64,000 bases of DNA. It comes from Chloroflexota bacterium (GTDB taxonomy: Bacteria > Chloroflexota > Anaerolineae > Anaerolineales > Villigracilaceae). Below, piece by piece: positions 49,026 to 60,800 of this stretch (the stretch's first letter is position 1; each line of letters begins with the position of its first letter). The stretch covers positions 1 through 64,000 of the forward strand of contig JACRBN010000020.1 in assembly GCA_016213105.1 (NCBI GenBank), in the 5' to 3' direction. The notes beneath the pieces are model-generated. The model searched no databases and was not told the origin of the DNA. It worked only from the letters and a program-made list of their open reading frames with translations. A program made the position numbers and the translations under genes.

Positions 49026-49640
49026 TCAAGCGGATTTGTCTGCCGCCTGGATGTTCAAATCTGTAAGGTTGAATACCACGCCGCGCAGGGCGTCAAAGGT
49101 CAGGATGGATTGCGACCATCCGCGCTTTTGGCAATACTTGTCGAAGATGCCTAGATAGCTGTCCCCGGTGGCGACTTCCATGTCCAGGCCCAGTAGGCTG
49201 GCGACGCTGTGGATGGCTTCCGCATCGGCGCCCTCGATCTCGACGAAATCCCCGTAGGGCAATTCATCGAGCATGATGTGGCAATCTCCCAGTTCGTACA
49301 CGGCGCGATATTTTTCGTAGACTGCGACTTCCACGTAGCCGAGCGCCAGCAGCATTTTGCGCGCCGTCTCCAGGTCGCCGATGGTGAACTCCAGTTCGCG
49401 GCGTGACATGATTCCGTCCAGGAGGTCGCTGGCGCCCTTGTAGGTCAGGCGGGCCTCGGTGTCCTGCCGCAGGCGCAGGACGCGACCCTCGGCGCGCAGG
49501 CGGCCGTCGGGCTGGTCGAAGCGCAGGTTGCGCTCGAAGACACGCGCCTGAATTAAACGGGCCTTCCTTTCGAGAAGGCCCGCTTCGATCCTCTTTAGGT
49601 CGCGCACGTATAATTTGACTTCGGTTTCCTGGTCGGACAT
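49026..49640 (-). CDS. CYTH-domain protein (CyaB/thiamine-triphosphatase type)
   Basis: The 204-residue protein has the CYTH tunnel-fold signature: TEVKLYV near the start (ExExK-like), RVLRLRQD, ARLTYKG, and EIEG later. Such enzymes hydrolyse triphosphates such as thiamine triphosphate or tripolyphosphate, or make cAMP. Which activity applies is unclear. It follows the biotin carrier gene on the same strand. Confidence 0.9.
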   Translation of the reverse strand: MSDQETEVKLYVRDLKRIEAGLLERKARLIQARVFERNLRFDQPDGRLRAEGRVLRLRQDTEARLTYKGASDLLDGIMSRRELEFTIGDLETARKMLLALGYVEVAVYEKYRAVYELGDCHIMLDELPYGDFVEIEGADAEAIHSVASLLGLDMEVATGDSYLGIFDKYCQKRGWSQSILTFDALRGVVFNLTDLNIQAADKSA

Positions 49641-49657
49641 TTTGTCTCACCTTGAGT

Positions 49658-49738
49658 CGCGGCGGATTACAAATCCGCCGCTAGGCGGAGTGCGGACTTC
49701 AGTCCGCTGTGTAAGGCAGACTGAAGTCTGCACTCCGA
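49658..49738. repeat. Family D palindromes
   Basis: Two nested dyads: GCGGCGGATT/AATCCGCCGC and TGCGGACTTCAGTCCGC paired with GCAGACTGAAGTCTGCA. The first matches 32402-32428. Confidence 0.7.
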
Positions 49739-49742
49739 ACTG

Positions 49743-50240
49743 TTAGTGCAGGGCCAGCAACACCTGGCGCTGTTCGACGGTTTCACCGGGCTGGATGCGG
49801 ATGTGGCGCACCACGCCCGCACGCGGTGCCTTGAGCTCATTTTGCATTTTCATGGATTCGAGCACCACCAGCACCTGCCCTTTTTCGACTTGCTGTTCTT
49901 CCTCCACGAGGATGGACACGATCAGGCCGGGCATGGGCGCCTTGAGTTGGAATTCGCCCGTTTGGGCCGCGCCGCCGCCCGCCGCCGAGCGCAGCCTCCG
50001 CTCGCGCTCGTCCACCACCTTGACGGGGAACTGCCGCCCTTGCAGGAGCACCTGCCAGTCCTCCTCGCCCGGGTAGACGAAGGCTTCGTAGGATTTGCCG
50101 TCCACGATCAACGAGTAGACGGGCTGGTCATTGACCGAGGCAAAGTTCACGTTCAGGATGCGCTCGCCGATGCGTACGCGCTTCTCGTCGAGGATCTCGA
50201 CCTCGAATTCTTTTCCTTCGACCTCTGCAATATATTTCAT
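49743..50240 (-). CDS. Biotin carboxyl carrier-type protein
   Basis: The 165-residue protein ends in a biotinyl domain with LESMKMQNEL, where Lys131 would be biotinylated. APMPGLIVSILVEEEQQVEKGQ precedes it, and an N-terminal domain and acidic/basic linker come first. It carries CO2 between the biotin carboxylase at 50374 and the carboxyltransferase at 52558. These three together suit an acyl-CoA or acetyl-CoA carboxylase. Confidence 0.93.
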   Translation of the reverse strand: MKYIAEVEGKEFEVEILDEKRVRIGERILNVNFASVNDQPVYSLIVDGKSYEAFVYPGEEDWQVLLQGRQFPVKVVDERERRLRSAAGGGAAQTGEFQLKAPMPGLIVSILVEEEQQVEKGQVLVVLESMKMQNELKAPRAGVVRHIRIQPGETVEQRQVLLALH

Positions 50241-50304
50241 CGGACCTCAATCATCAATCGTAAATCGTAAATCATAAATTCTAGTATCTCGACAAGTTAA
50301 AGAT

Positions 50305-50355
50305 GTAGGGCAAATTGCCAATTTGCCAGGCGCAATTTAGCAAATTGCGCTACAA
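50305..50355. repeat. Family C palindrome
   Basis: GTAGGGCAAATTGCCAATTTGCC joined to a CGCAATTTAGCAAATTGCGCTAC part. A second copy, inverted, lies at 57788. It separates the biotin carrier gene from the biotin carboxylase gene. Confidence 0.7.
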
Positions 50356-50373
50356 CTTCATCTGGCAGCGGTA

Positions 50374-51888
<1,515 letters not shown>

Positions 51889-51901
51889 AAATGCTCCTCA
51901 C

Positions 51902-52549
51902 TTACGGTTCGACCGTTAATTTGCTGTCTTCCACCAGACGCTCCAGGAAGTTGATCTGCAGGTCGAGTTGACGCCTGAACAGGCGCTCGCCCGTGGGCGT
52001 ACCCAACTCCTCCGTCAGGTAGCGCTTCAAGGTCTGGATCCGTTTTTCGGCTTTGGTGATCAATTGCTCGTATTCCTCCACCTGGTCCCTGTAGTGTATC
52101 AGGAGGCGGTAGGCGCCGAATCTGTCCACGTTGTCGGCGTCGTTTACGATCTTCGTCTCCAGCGTGACGGGATGTTCGAAGTCGGCCTTGTCGTCCACGT
52201 GGACAGCCACCGCGAAGCAGATGTGGTCCACCTGCTCGGGCGTGTAGCCCAGTGTCTCCAAAAACGGGCGGGCGAGGCGCGCGCTGACGCGTCCATGCTC
52301 CACGCCATACTCCACGCTGTCGAACTTGGATAAATCGTGCAGCAGGCAGGCGGCCATCACGATCTCGACGTCCGCGTGTTCGGCTTCGGCGATGCGTTTG
52401 CCGTATTGCACCACGCGCAGGGTATGCTTCCAGCGATAATCGTAATCAAAGGCGGTGTATTGGCCGCGGTCCCGCGCTTCAGTTTGGGCGCGGCGCGCCT
52501 GCACGAAATCCTTGATCCTGCGCAGCCGTTCGAGGGATTGTGTATCCAT
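51902..52549 (-). CDS. HD-domain phosphohydrolase-like protein
   Basis: The 215-residue protein has HD metal ligands: WKHTLRVVQYG with the first His, ACLLHDLSKF with the His-Asp pair, and VNDADNVDRFGAYRL with the last Asp. HD proteins cleave nucleotides or phosphate esters. It lies eight bases after the carboxyltransferase and thirteen bases before accC, between two subunits of one enzyme, which suggests a regulatory or repair link. The substrate is unknown. Confidence 0.88.
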   Translation of the reverse strand: MDTQSLERLRRIKDFVQARRAQTEARDRGQYTAFDYDYRWKHTLRVVQYGKRIAEAEHADVEIVMAACLLHDLSKFDSVEYGVEHGRVSARLARPFLETLGYTPEQVDHICFAVAVHVDDKADFEHPVTLETKIVNDADNVDRFGAYRLLIHYRDQVEEYEQLITKAEKRIQTLKRYLTEELGTPTGERLFRRQLDLQINFLERLVEDSKLTVEP

Positions 52550-52557
52550 GCTTCAAA

Positions 52558-54105
52558 TTACAACGGGATGTTCCCGTGCTTCTTGGCGGGGTTGGCGTCG
52601 CGCTTGTTGCTGAGCATCTCCAGCGCATTGATTAGGCGCGGACGGGTCTCCTTGGGTTCGATCACATCGTCCACGTAGCCGCGTTCGGCCGCCACGTAGG
52701 GGCTGGCGAACTTCTCGCGGTATTCGGCCACCAGTTCCGCCTTGCGTTGAAGGGGGTCGGCGGCCTTCTCCAACTCTTTGCGGAAGATGATGTTGACCGC
52801 GCCGTCGGGACCCATCACGGCGATCTCGGCGGTTGGCCAGGCCAGGTTCACGTCGCTGCGGATGTGTTTGGAGGACATGACGCAGTACGCGCCGCCGTAG
52901 GCCTTGCGCGTGATGACGGTCAGCTTGGGGACGGTGGCTTCGCAGTAGGCATACAGCAGTTTCGCGCCCGAGCGGATGATACCGTGATGTTCCTGGAAGG
53001 TGCCAGGCAGGAAGCCGGGCACATCCTCGAAGGTGATGATCGGGATGTTGAACGAGTCGCAGAAGCGCACGAAACGGGCGCCCTTCTCGCTGGCGTCGAT
53101 GTCGAGCACGCCAGCCAGCACCGCGGGCTGGTTCGCCACGATTCCGACCGAGTGACCGCCCAGGCGCGCAAAGCCGACCACGATGTTCGGGGCGTAGTTC
53201 TCGTGGATCTCGAAGAACTGGCCGCCATCCACGATGGGGCGGATGACATCCTTGATGTCATAAGGCTTGTTGGGGTCGGCGGGGACGATGCTGTCAAGTG
53301 AGTCATCCATGCGCAGCGCATCGTCGGTGGGGACGAAGGGCGCATCCTCCATGTTATTCTGCGGCAGGTAGCCCAGTAGTTTACGGATCAAATACAGGGT
53401 GTCGGCCTCGCTGTCGGCGGCGACGTGGCACACGCCCGACTTCTCAGCGTGGACACTGGCCCCGCCCAAATCCTCGAACGAGACCTCCTCGTGGGTCACG
53501 GCCTTGACCACGTCGGGTCCCGTGACGAACATGTAGGAGGAATTCTTGACCATGAAAATAAAGTCGGTCAGGGCGGGGGAGTAGACCGCGCCGCCCGCGC
53601 AGGGTCCCATGATGGCCGAAATTTGCGGGACGACCCCTGAAGCCAGGGTGTTGCGCAGGAAGATATCGGCATAACCTGCCAATGCCACCACGCCCTCCTG
53701 GATGCGCGCGCCGCCCGAGTCGTTCAGGCCGATGACGGGCGCGCCGTTCTTCATGGCCATGTCCATGATCTTGCAGATCTTCTCGGCATGCACCTCGCCC
53801 AGGCTGCCGCCCAGCACGGTGAAATCCTGCGAGAAGACGTAGACCAGGCGGCCCTCGATGGTGCCCCAGCCGGTGACGACCGAGTCGCTCGGGACCTTCT
53901 GCTGGTCCAGGCCGAAGTCGCTGGTGCGGTGGACGACGAAGCTGTCCACTTCGCGGAAGGAGCCGCGGTCGAGCAGGATGTCGAGGCGTTCGCGCGCGGT
54001 CAGGCGTCCTTTTTTATGCTGGGCTTCGATGCGGTCGGCCCCGCCGCCCAGACGGGTTTTGGCTTTGCGTTCGTGCAGTTCCGTAACTTTCGAATTCTCA
54101 CTCAT
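52558..54105 (-). CDS. Acyl-CoA carboxylase carboxyltransferase subunit (propionyl-CoA type)
   Basis: The 515-residue protein has the two crotonase-like halves of a PccB-type carboxyltransferase. [46 protein letters not shown], the later [10 protein letters not shown] and [12 protein letters not shown], and [13 protein letters not shown] are typical. It transfers CO2 from biotin to acetyl- or propionyl-CoA. ATG 54105 overlaps the stop of a membrane-protein gene. With accC and the carrier it makes a complete carboxylase. Confidence 0.95.
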   Translation of the reverse strand: MSENSKVTELHERKAKTRLGGGADRIEAQHKKGRLTARERLDILLDRGSFREVDSFVVHRTSDFGLDQQKVPSDSVVTGWGTIEGRLVYVFSQDFTVLGGSLGEVHAEKICKIMDMAMKNGAPVIGLNDSGGARIQEGVVALAGYADIFLRNTLASGVVPQISAIMGPCAGGAVYSPALTDFIFMVKNSSYMFVTGPDVVKAVTHEEVSFEDLGGASVHAEKSGVCHVAADSEADTLYLIRKLLGYLPQNNMEDAPFVPTDDALRMDDSLDSIVPADPNKPYDIKDVIRPIVDGGQFFEIHENYAPNIVVGFARLGGHSVGIVANQPAVLAGVLDIDASEKGARFVRFCDSFNIPIITFEDVPGFLPGTFQEHHGIIRSGAKLLYAYCEATVPKLTVITRKAYGGAYCVMSSKHIRSDVNLAWPTAEIAVMGPDGAVNIIFRKELEKAADPLQRKAELVAEYREKFASPYVAAERGYVDDVIEPKETRPRLINALEMLSNKRDANPAKKHGNIPL

Positions 54106-54500
54106 GAGCCTCTCTCTTCGGCGAAGATTTTCGTGCGGATGGTGAAGTAGGTCAAAACGAGCAAAAGCAGGTTGACGATCAGCGTGAAAGGCCAGTTGGC
54201 TCTTTCCGTTTGCAGGAACAGGCGGTCGGCCCAATACCAGAGCGTGTAAGCGGCCGCGCACCCGATCAACAGGCGCGGAATCCAGCTTTTTCTTCCAGCC
54301 AGGCCCCACAGGAGCAGGAAGCCCAGCAGCGCCCAGAGCGCGCCCGTCAGGCCGATGTACAGCGGACCAGGCTGGGGCGCAAATTCACCCACAACCTCCC
54401 TCCATGCAATCGCCGTCCACAGGCGGAATATGTTCCACACTGTCAGGCTTAACACCGTCCAGGTGAGCAGGGTTACACGGAAAGGCGGGCTGGATGTCAC
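54102..54500 (-). CDS. Four-TM membrane protein, hypothetical
   Basis: The 132-residue protein has four hydrophobic segments (about 9-30, 45-65, 75-92 and 103-122) and no recognised motif. It overlaps the GT-C gene upstream (54497-54500) and the carboxyltransferase downstream (54102-54105), each by four bases, so it is translated with both. Function unknown. Confidence 0.75.
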   Translation of the reverse strand: MTSSPPFRVTLLTWTVLSLTVWNIFRLWTAIAWREVVGEFAPQPGPLYIGLTGALWALLGFLLLWGLAGRKSWIPRLLIGCAAAYTLWYWADRLFLQTERANWPFTLIVNLLLLVLTYFTIRTKIFAEERGS

Positions 54501-56545
54501 GGTGTGAATTCCATCAGGGATTTGCCCCCATAGCGCCCGATGACGGGTCCCAGGGCGTACTGGTTGCGATATGGCACGGCTTTGAGGATGCCCGGGTTGG
54601 CGAAGATGTAATCCAGACCGATGCCTTGCAGGTAGGTATTGGCCTGGCCCGCCTGGAGCGCCTCGAAATAGGCGGGACTGTTAATCAACCCGTCCATGTT
54701 GACGATGGTGCGGTTCTGGATGTAATAGCCCACATTGCCGCCGCCGGTCATGCCGATCAGCGCGCCGGGCGGGGTGTTTTCCTCCAGAAAACGCACCGAG
54801 TCCAGGTAGGGCAGGCCGGGGCCATACACGCCGTGCGGCATGCGTTCCATGATGACGCTGGTGAAGGTCCAGGCTTGCGGCAGGAGGATGGCTGTCACCC
54901 CCAGCCAGACCAGAACCTGCCCCAGGCGATACTTCATGAACGGGCGGAGCAGGATTCCCGCGGCCAGGGAAAAGGCTAGCACGACCAGCAGCGGCTGGAT
55001 GATCCAGTACCATTCCTTCAGCGCGGCGTAGCCGGTCAGGTTATAAGACAGCACCTGCGCAAAAGAGGCAATCAGCAGCAGCGGCAGGCTGAATTGCGTC
55101 GCGGCGCGCACGGCCTGTCGACGATTGAGCAGCAGGATGAACAGCCAGAGGATCAACAGGGCGATCAGCACCGAGACGAAGTAGCCGTCGACGCGATAAT
55201 CCCCGCGCATGTCGCCGATGCGGCTGCCCAGCCGCGCCAGCCAGCCCGTGAACGGACGCCAGGCGTTGAAATCGTTGTTGAAGTCCACGCCCCAGAAGGA
55301 GAGCGGGCTGCGCGCCACGCCGCCGTAGACCTTGGAGCCGAAGGTTCCCCACCAGCGTTTGATCTCCCCACTGACCGGCATGGCTGAACCGATGAAGAGC
55401 TTGTTGAAGGCCAGGTACGCGGCCAGGAAGCCGCCCAGGATGCCGTAATACACCCCTCCTTCGCGTAGCCACTTGGCCCAATCCCGTTTTATCAAATCTA
55501 GTGGCGGAATTACGCTGCGATCCACGTTTTGACTGAAGGCCCGCGCCAGGGTGCGCAGGAGAATCATGCCCGCCAGGTTGAGCAGCCAGTCATAGACCAG
55601 CGCGATGCGCGGAAAACTGCCCAGCAGGGGCGCGCCCACCAGCATGACCATGCCTGTGATGAACGTGCTGGCGCTCACAGCGAGAACGAGTTTTTTCAGG
55701 GTCTGTCCGAACGGCTCGCTGACGGGCGGCTGGTACAGTCCGAGCAGGAAATAGAGCAGGATTTTGGTCGTCACGGAAACGGCCAGCATGACCACAGCTG
55801 GATCTGTGTACAGATAATATTCGGGCAGGCCCAGCCTGTAAATGAAGCTGGCAGGCACACTAATGACGGCCAGCAGGACGTCCAGCGGAGCCAGGATGCG
55901 CAGGCGGGTGCCGCGCAGCAGAATCCACGCGCCCGCCAGTACGGCCAGGAAGACCAGGTCGAGGCGGCTGAACATGGCCAGAACGGCCACAAGGGCCAAT
56001 CCCGCCACCTGCCGCAGGTCGACCGCTGAGGTGCGCCAGGTGCGTTCGAACTTCCAAAGTTGGTAGACCAGCAGGGTGACGGTGAAGGAAGCCAGTCCCG
56101 TCTCCAGGCCGTATTCATACATCGCGTAGTGGATGTACAGGTCGGTGGCCCACCAGGCGCTGGCCAGCACGCCCAGAGCGGGCGAGACCGTCCCCTTGAC
56201 CAGGCGGAAGATGAGCACCGCCGTGCCCGCGCTCAAGGCCGCCTGCACCATCAGCAGGATGCGCAGGGGCAGGATCAGATCGAAGCGGGCCAGCGCGAAG
56301 ATGGGGATGTTGACCAGCATCCACAACGGATGGTAACCGTTGGTCGGGCTGACACCGTCGAAGGTGATGCCGTGTCCCTCGGTGATATTCTGCGCGACCT
56401 TGAAGTAGTAGTAAGCGTCGTCGCGGGTGAACCAGCTGGCGGGGAAGTTGAAGGCGTCCGACGTGGCGGCATACAGATGCACCGCCAGCACGGCCGCGAT
56501 CAACAGGATTTCGTACCAGGTGGATGGGGTTATCTTTTTGAACAA
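54497..56545 (-). CDS. GT-C-fold membrane glycosyltransferase-like protein
   Basis: The 682-residue protein has a dozen or more membrane helices. The first loop carries WFTRDDAYYYFKVAQNI, an Asp-Asp motif like the catalytic acid of GT-C enzymes, and the late soluble part contains SVRFLEENTPPGALIGMTG. Such enzymes move sugars from polyprenyl-phosphate donors. No in-frame ATG fits the start; TTG 56545 has GGAGAA before it and begins just after a repeat, so it is preferred. It heads a likely operon with the carboxylase genes. Confidence 0.82.
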   Translation of the reverse strand: MFKKITPSTWYEILLIAAVLAVHLYAATSDAFNFPASWFTRDDAYYYFKVAQNITEGHGITFDGVSPTNGYHPLWMLVNIPIFALARFDLILPLRILLMVQAALSAGTAVLIFRLVKGTVSPALGVLASAWWATDLYIHYAMYEYGLETGLASFTVTLLVYQLWKFERTWRTSAVDLRQVAGLALVAVLAMFSRLDLVFLAVLAGAWILLRGTRLRILAPLDVLLAVISVPASFIYRLGLPEYYLYTDPAVVMLAVSVTTKILLYFLLGLYQPPVSEPFGQTLKKLVLAVSASTFITGMVMLVGAPLLGSFPRIALVYDWLLNLAGMILLRTLARAFSQNVDRSVIPPLDLIKRDWAKWLREGGVYYGILGGFLAAYLAFNKLFIGSAMPVSGEIKRWWGTFGSKVYGGVARSPLSFWGVDFNNDFNAWRPFTGWLARLGSRIGDMRGDYRVDGYFVSVLIALLILWLFILLLNRRQAVRAATQFSLPLLLIASFAQVLSYNLTGYAALKEWYWIIQPLLVVLAFSLAAGILLRPFMKYRLGQVLVWLGVTAILLPQAWTFTSVIMERMPHGVYGPGLPYLDSVRFLEENTPPGALIGMTGGGNVGYYIQNRTIVNMDGLINSPAYFEALQAGQANTYLQGIGLDYIFANPGILKAVPYRNQYALGPVIGRYGGKSLMEFTP

Positions 56546-56565
56546 ACAGGTTCTCCATTTGGTTT

Positions 56566-56684
56566 CACCACGGAGATCACAAAGTTCACAAAGAAAAGAT
56601 GCTGGAAGGCGAGAGCAGCCTGCCCGATTGCGAGCGGCGAGCCGCCCTTCAAAAATCTCTGTGCTCTCCATGTGCTCTGTGGTG
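56566..56684. repeat. Interspersed repeat with CACCAC...GTGGTG ends
   Basis: Ends CACCACGGAGATCAC and GTGCTCTGTGGTG form an inverted repeat of a type widely dispersed in Chloroflexota-like genomes. It lies just upstream of the GT-C start. Confidence 0.65.
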
Positions 56685-56700
56685 GGATCTGGCGGGGTTG

Positions 56701-57756
56701 TCAAATACTCAGTGTAATCTTGCCGAAATTTCCGCCGCTTTCCAGGCGGATTTGTGCGGCGGCGGCATCCTTCAACTCAAAGGTTTGATCCATGGCGGGG
56801 CGGAGCCTGCCTGCCGTGACCAGGTCCATGACCTGGTCGAACTCGGCGCGCGTGCTCATGGTGGAGCCGAGGATGCTCAAGTGTTTGGCGAAGACGAAGC
56901 GGTTGTCGATCTCGAACTTCGGACCGCCGCTGTTGCCCACCGTGAGCAGGCGGCCGCCCTTGCGCAGAACCTTCAGGCTGAGCGGGAAGGTGGTGCCGAC
57001 GTTGTCTACCACCAGGTCCGCGCCGCGCTTTTGGGTGGCGAGATAAACCGCCCTGGACCAGTCGGCTTCCTGCGAGCGGTCGATCAGGATGTCCGCGCCG
57101 AGGGCCTGCGCCTTTTCGAGTTTGCCCGCATCCGAGCCGATGACGATGACCTGCGCGCCGAGGTATTTGGCGATCTGCACGCTGGCGGTGTTGACCCCGC
57201 CTCCCGCACCGACGATGACCACCGTTTCGCCGGCTTGCAATATGCCGCGGGTGACCAGCGAATGCCAGGCGGTCTGGAAGACCAGCGCCGAGGCGGCCGC
57301 CGTGTGGAAGTCAAAGCCATCGGGCAGACGGTACAACTGGCGCACGGGCGCGCAGATGTATTCCGCGTAGGTGCCGCGGATCGTCTCGCCCAGCAGGTGC
57401 CAGTCGCGGCATAGGTTGTCCTGTCCGCGCAGACAGGCCTCGCAGACTCCGCATCCCAGGTTGGCGTTGAGGACGACGGGATCGCCGACTTTCAGTTCCA
57501 CCCTCACCCCTGCCCCCTCTCCCTGTGGGAGAGGGGAACCGAAGGCCACAATCTCCCCTGCGCCGTCTGCGCCGTTGATGTGCGGCAGTTCCAGTTTGAG
57601 GCCGGGCCAGCCGTTGCGGACGAAAATGTCCACGCGGTTGAGGGCGGCGGCGCGCAGACGTACCAGCGCCTCGCCTGGCTTCGGCTCAGGAGTGGGCAAA
57701 TCAGTATATTGGAGAACCTCAGGCCCTCCGTGCTGGTGGAAGAGGACGGTTTTCAT
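56701..57756 (-). CDS. Zinc-type alcohol dehydrogenase/quinone oxidoreductase
   Basis: The 351-residue medium-chain reductase starts MKTVLFHQHGGPEVLQYTDLP. It has the structural zinc Cys group (CGVCEACLRGQDNLC) and the Rossmann motif VIVGAGGGVNTASVQIAKYLGA. The residues AFGSPLPQGEGAGVRVELKVGD carry a 14-15 residue insertion between VAF and KVGD. It comes from a palindromic repeat read in frame (57499-57541). ATG 57756 starts the conserved family sequence. The insertion is in a surface loop of the GroES-like domain and is probably tolerated. Confidence 0.9.
   Translation of the reverse strand: MKTVLFHQHGGPEVLQYTDLPTPEPKPGEALVRLRAAALNRVDIFVRNGWPGLKLELPHINGADGAGEIVAFGSPLPQGEGAGVRVELKVGDPVVLNANLGCGVCEACLRGQDNLCRDWHLLGETIRGTYAEYICAPVRQLYRLPDGFDFHTAAASALVFQTAWHSLVTRGILQAGETVVIVGAGGGVNTASVQIAKYLGAQVIVIGSDAGKLEKAQALGADILIDRSQEADWSRAVYLATQKRGADLVVDNVGTTFPLSLKVLRKGGRLLTVGNSGGPKFEIDNRFVFAKHLSILGSTMSTRAEFDQVMDLVTAGRLRPAMDQTFELKDAAAAQIRLESGGNFGKITLSI
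57499..57541. repeat. Palindromic repeat inserted in frame in the oxidoreductase gene
   Basis: CCCCTCTCCC and GGGAGAGGGG arms with loop TGT, inside a dispersed CCCTCACCCCTGCCCC-type element. In the gene's frame it encodes SPLPQGEGAGVRVE without a stop. Confidence 0.8.
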
Positions 57757-57787
57757 GGGTTGATTCCGGTGAAATGGTTGGATGAAG

Positions 57788-57842
57788 TTGTAGCGCAATT
57801 TGCCAAATTGCGCCCGTAGGGCAAATTGACAATTTGCTCTAC
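57788..57842. repeat. Family C palindrome, second copy
   Basis: TTGTAGCGCAATTTGCC...GGGCAAATTGACAATTTGC, inverted relative to 50305. It fills the gap between the oxidoreductase start and the end of the giant gene. Confidence 0.7.
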
Positions 57843-57848
57843 AGGATT

Positions 57849-60800
57849 CTAACGGACGATGAAAACCGTGTAGGGGCTGGCCACGCCGCGCGTTCCCAAT
57901 GCGTCCACGATGCGGGTGCCCTCGAAGATGTGCACCGACCAGCGATAGACGCCCGGCGGCAGGGTTTCGCTGATGACGTATTCGGGCATATTTGAGTTGA
58001 CCTCGCCGCTGTCCAGGACAAGCTGCCAGGTGCTGTTATCGTCGGTGGGCCGGTAGGCGGGATCCGTGGTGAGTGCGATGGCATCGATGAAGACACTGAA
58101 TTGACCGTCCACCGCGTAGGTGCGGGTCAAGGAGATGGGGTTGGTCCCTGCGGGGAGATCGAAGACACCAATCTCCTTCCAGACCCATTCAAAGAGCGTG
58201 GTAGTCTCGCTATTATCGGCAAACTCGAAACTTTGTCCGGCCAGGTTGATGAAGTTGTGCTGGTCGTTGACGCGGCGCTTCATGTAATGCACCCACACCT
58301 TGTACGATCCAGGCTGTTCGGTCTTGAGGTCGTACACTGCTTCGCCAGCCTGCCAGTCATCGAGCAGGAAACCCCTGCCGTTGTAGCCGTCCACGAAGGC
58401 ATTCTCCGGGTGCCAGCCGGGACCCTGGAAGGCATCCTCGGCCTCGATCCAGATGATATCCTCCCGCTGGCGCTGCAGGCTGAACAGGAAACTTGTGAAA
58501 GGGGCGCTTTCCGTTTGCCAGCGGAAGGTGGCCGGCTGGCTGCCGGTCAGTTCGCCGCTGGGCGAGATTCCCGCGGGCGGCGTGGGCGAGTAGCATTGCG
58601 GTAATTGCAGCGCAGCCGGGTCAAAGTGATACACGTCGAAATACACCGCGCTGCTTTTCAGGGACGCGCCCGGGTAGCAGGTGAGGACTGTGTTCAGGGC
58701 CTGCGCGCGATCCTCCTGGAAGAGCGGCGCCGTCTTGTCGAAAATCAGGTCGATGCCTTCGCCGTTCTTGTTCTGCCACAGGGTGGATAGGAGCGTGGAC
58801 ATCTCCAGTTGTTGATAATGTTCGGCGGCGTCCAACTCCAGTCCGCGCGCGCCGGCCACGGAATAGAGCAGAACGTGCGATTCCACTTCCACCGAGTCGT
58901 TCTGGTTGGGCAGGTAGGGGAAGAGCAGCATGGGATTGTCACGGGCCGAGGTAGTCGTCAGGTCGGCCAGTTCGCGGCGCTTCTGGCGTTCGAGCGGATC
59001 GATCAATTTGGTGGTGAAGATGCTGTAATCGTTGGCCAGCAATACGATCACTGCCAGGCTGAGGGGCAGCACCGCCAGTTGCAGGCGCTGTTTTTCCACG
59101 AGCGTGCGCAGGGCCGCCAGAGTCACCCACAGGCCCATGGCGCCCCAGATCATCAGCGGCGGGATGGCCAGGTACATGACTCGCGGCCAGGTGGACCCGA
59201 GCAGGATCGGCCCGGCCAGCGTGTGGGCCAGATACCACAAGGGGATGAAGGCAAAGTGGGGGCGGCGGATATTCCACAGATTGTACAGGAGGCCCAGCAC
59301 CACGTACGGAAGCACGAGCGGGTTGATGATCGGACCGACCCAGCGCAGAAGCGAGTCATCGAAGACCAGTTGCGAGAAGGTGGCCCGCAGCACGTCCCGC
59401 GCGTTGCCCAGCAGGAAACCCGCCAGGCCGGCCAGTCCGCCATTCTCAGAAGAGTTTTGCAGCCAGCCAGTCAGGTAATATTGTCGTCCGCTCACGTACG
59501 GGCGGACGGAGAAGATATAGACCAGCGCAATCGGCCACAACAGCAGGGCGAAGGAGGTCACCCATTCGCGGATGGAGGTGCGGCGGCTGCGAATCTCGTA
59601 GACCGCCATGCCAAAGTAATAGACGGCCACCACCAGCACGTTGGGATAGAAGGTTTCGTAGGTCATCATGCCCAGCGCGAGCAGGATGCCCGTCAACTGG
59701 AACTGCCAGGCCTTGCGGTCGCGCAGGGCGACGAAGGCGGCGAACAGGGCGGCCAGCATCCAGGCTTCGGGCGGGGTGTTGTGCAGGGCCTGGTGCGAGG
59801 CGTTCAATTCAATGAAGGAGAAGCTGAACAACAGCGCGGCCAGCAGGCCAGTCGCGGGGCTGGAGGTGATCAGGCGCACGAGCAGGTACAGGCAGACCAC
59901 GGCCACCAGGCTGAGCACGGCGCTCTCGATACGCGCGGAGATGAAGTCCAGGCCAAACAGGCGCAGGAAGAAGGATCGCACCCAGAAGTCAACCGGCAGG
60001 TAGTTGTAGTGCATACCGGCGAACTCACCCAGGTCCAGGCGCAGGATGGCCGAATACCAGGACTGCACCGTCCACTTGGTCTCGTCGGCTTCCAGGCCGT
60101 AGACGCGGGATTTCAGGTCGAAGAAGCGCAGGGCGATGCTGGCAAGCAGCAGGAAGAGCACGGCAAAGGCCTCGCCGCGCGGACTCATCCGCACCTGGTT
60201 CGCGAAGATGGCGGTCCATTTGGGGTGGAGGCGCGCCCACACGATCAGCCCAGCCGCGCTGAGCAGATAAGCCAGCGTCCCGTAAACCATCAGATTGTTC
60301 TGGATGAGAACCTGGGCGCCGATGGCCATCATTAGGGCTCCCACCAGCCAGACCGAGCCTGGGATCTGCAGGGTCGGCAGGCTGAAGGCAGGCTGGGGCG
60401 AGTTGCCGCGTGCCAGGAAGGGCAGATTGAGGCGGGGCAGATTCAGCCGCGGCAGGTGCAGACGCAGATAGAGATCGGCGCCGTCCTCCACTTCCACGCG
60501 CTTGAACTGCGCCCGCCAGGGGAGTTGGAAGCGTCGCTTTGCGGATGTCTCGCGAACGGGCTGGTCTGGAAGCAGGCGTTCCGCCCACTCCGGCGGCTCG
60601 CTGGGTGGATTATCCGCCTGGGGCAAGGGGAGGCTGACCGCCTCCACGAATATCTCCTCGGGGTAGTCTGGTTCCGCGGCCTGGGTCGGACCCAGGCCCG
60701 GGGCGTTGACCCAATCCACGAAGCGGCGGAAGGGCGTCGGCAGGCGCACCAGCCAGCGGGCGGGGAAGAAAGCCGCCAGGAGGAATCCCGCTAGCAGGAT

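Noticed and set aside
58809-60335. 508-residue plus-strand frame
   Set aside because: It is antisense to the second GT-C module and has the Gln/Gly/Arg-rich look of a shadow frame.
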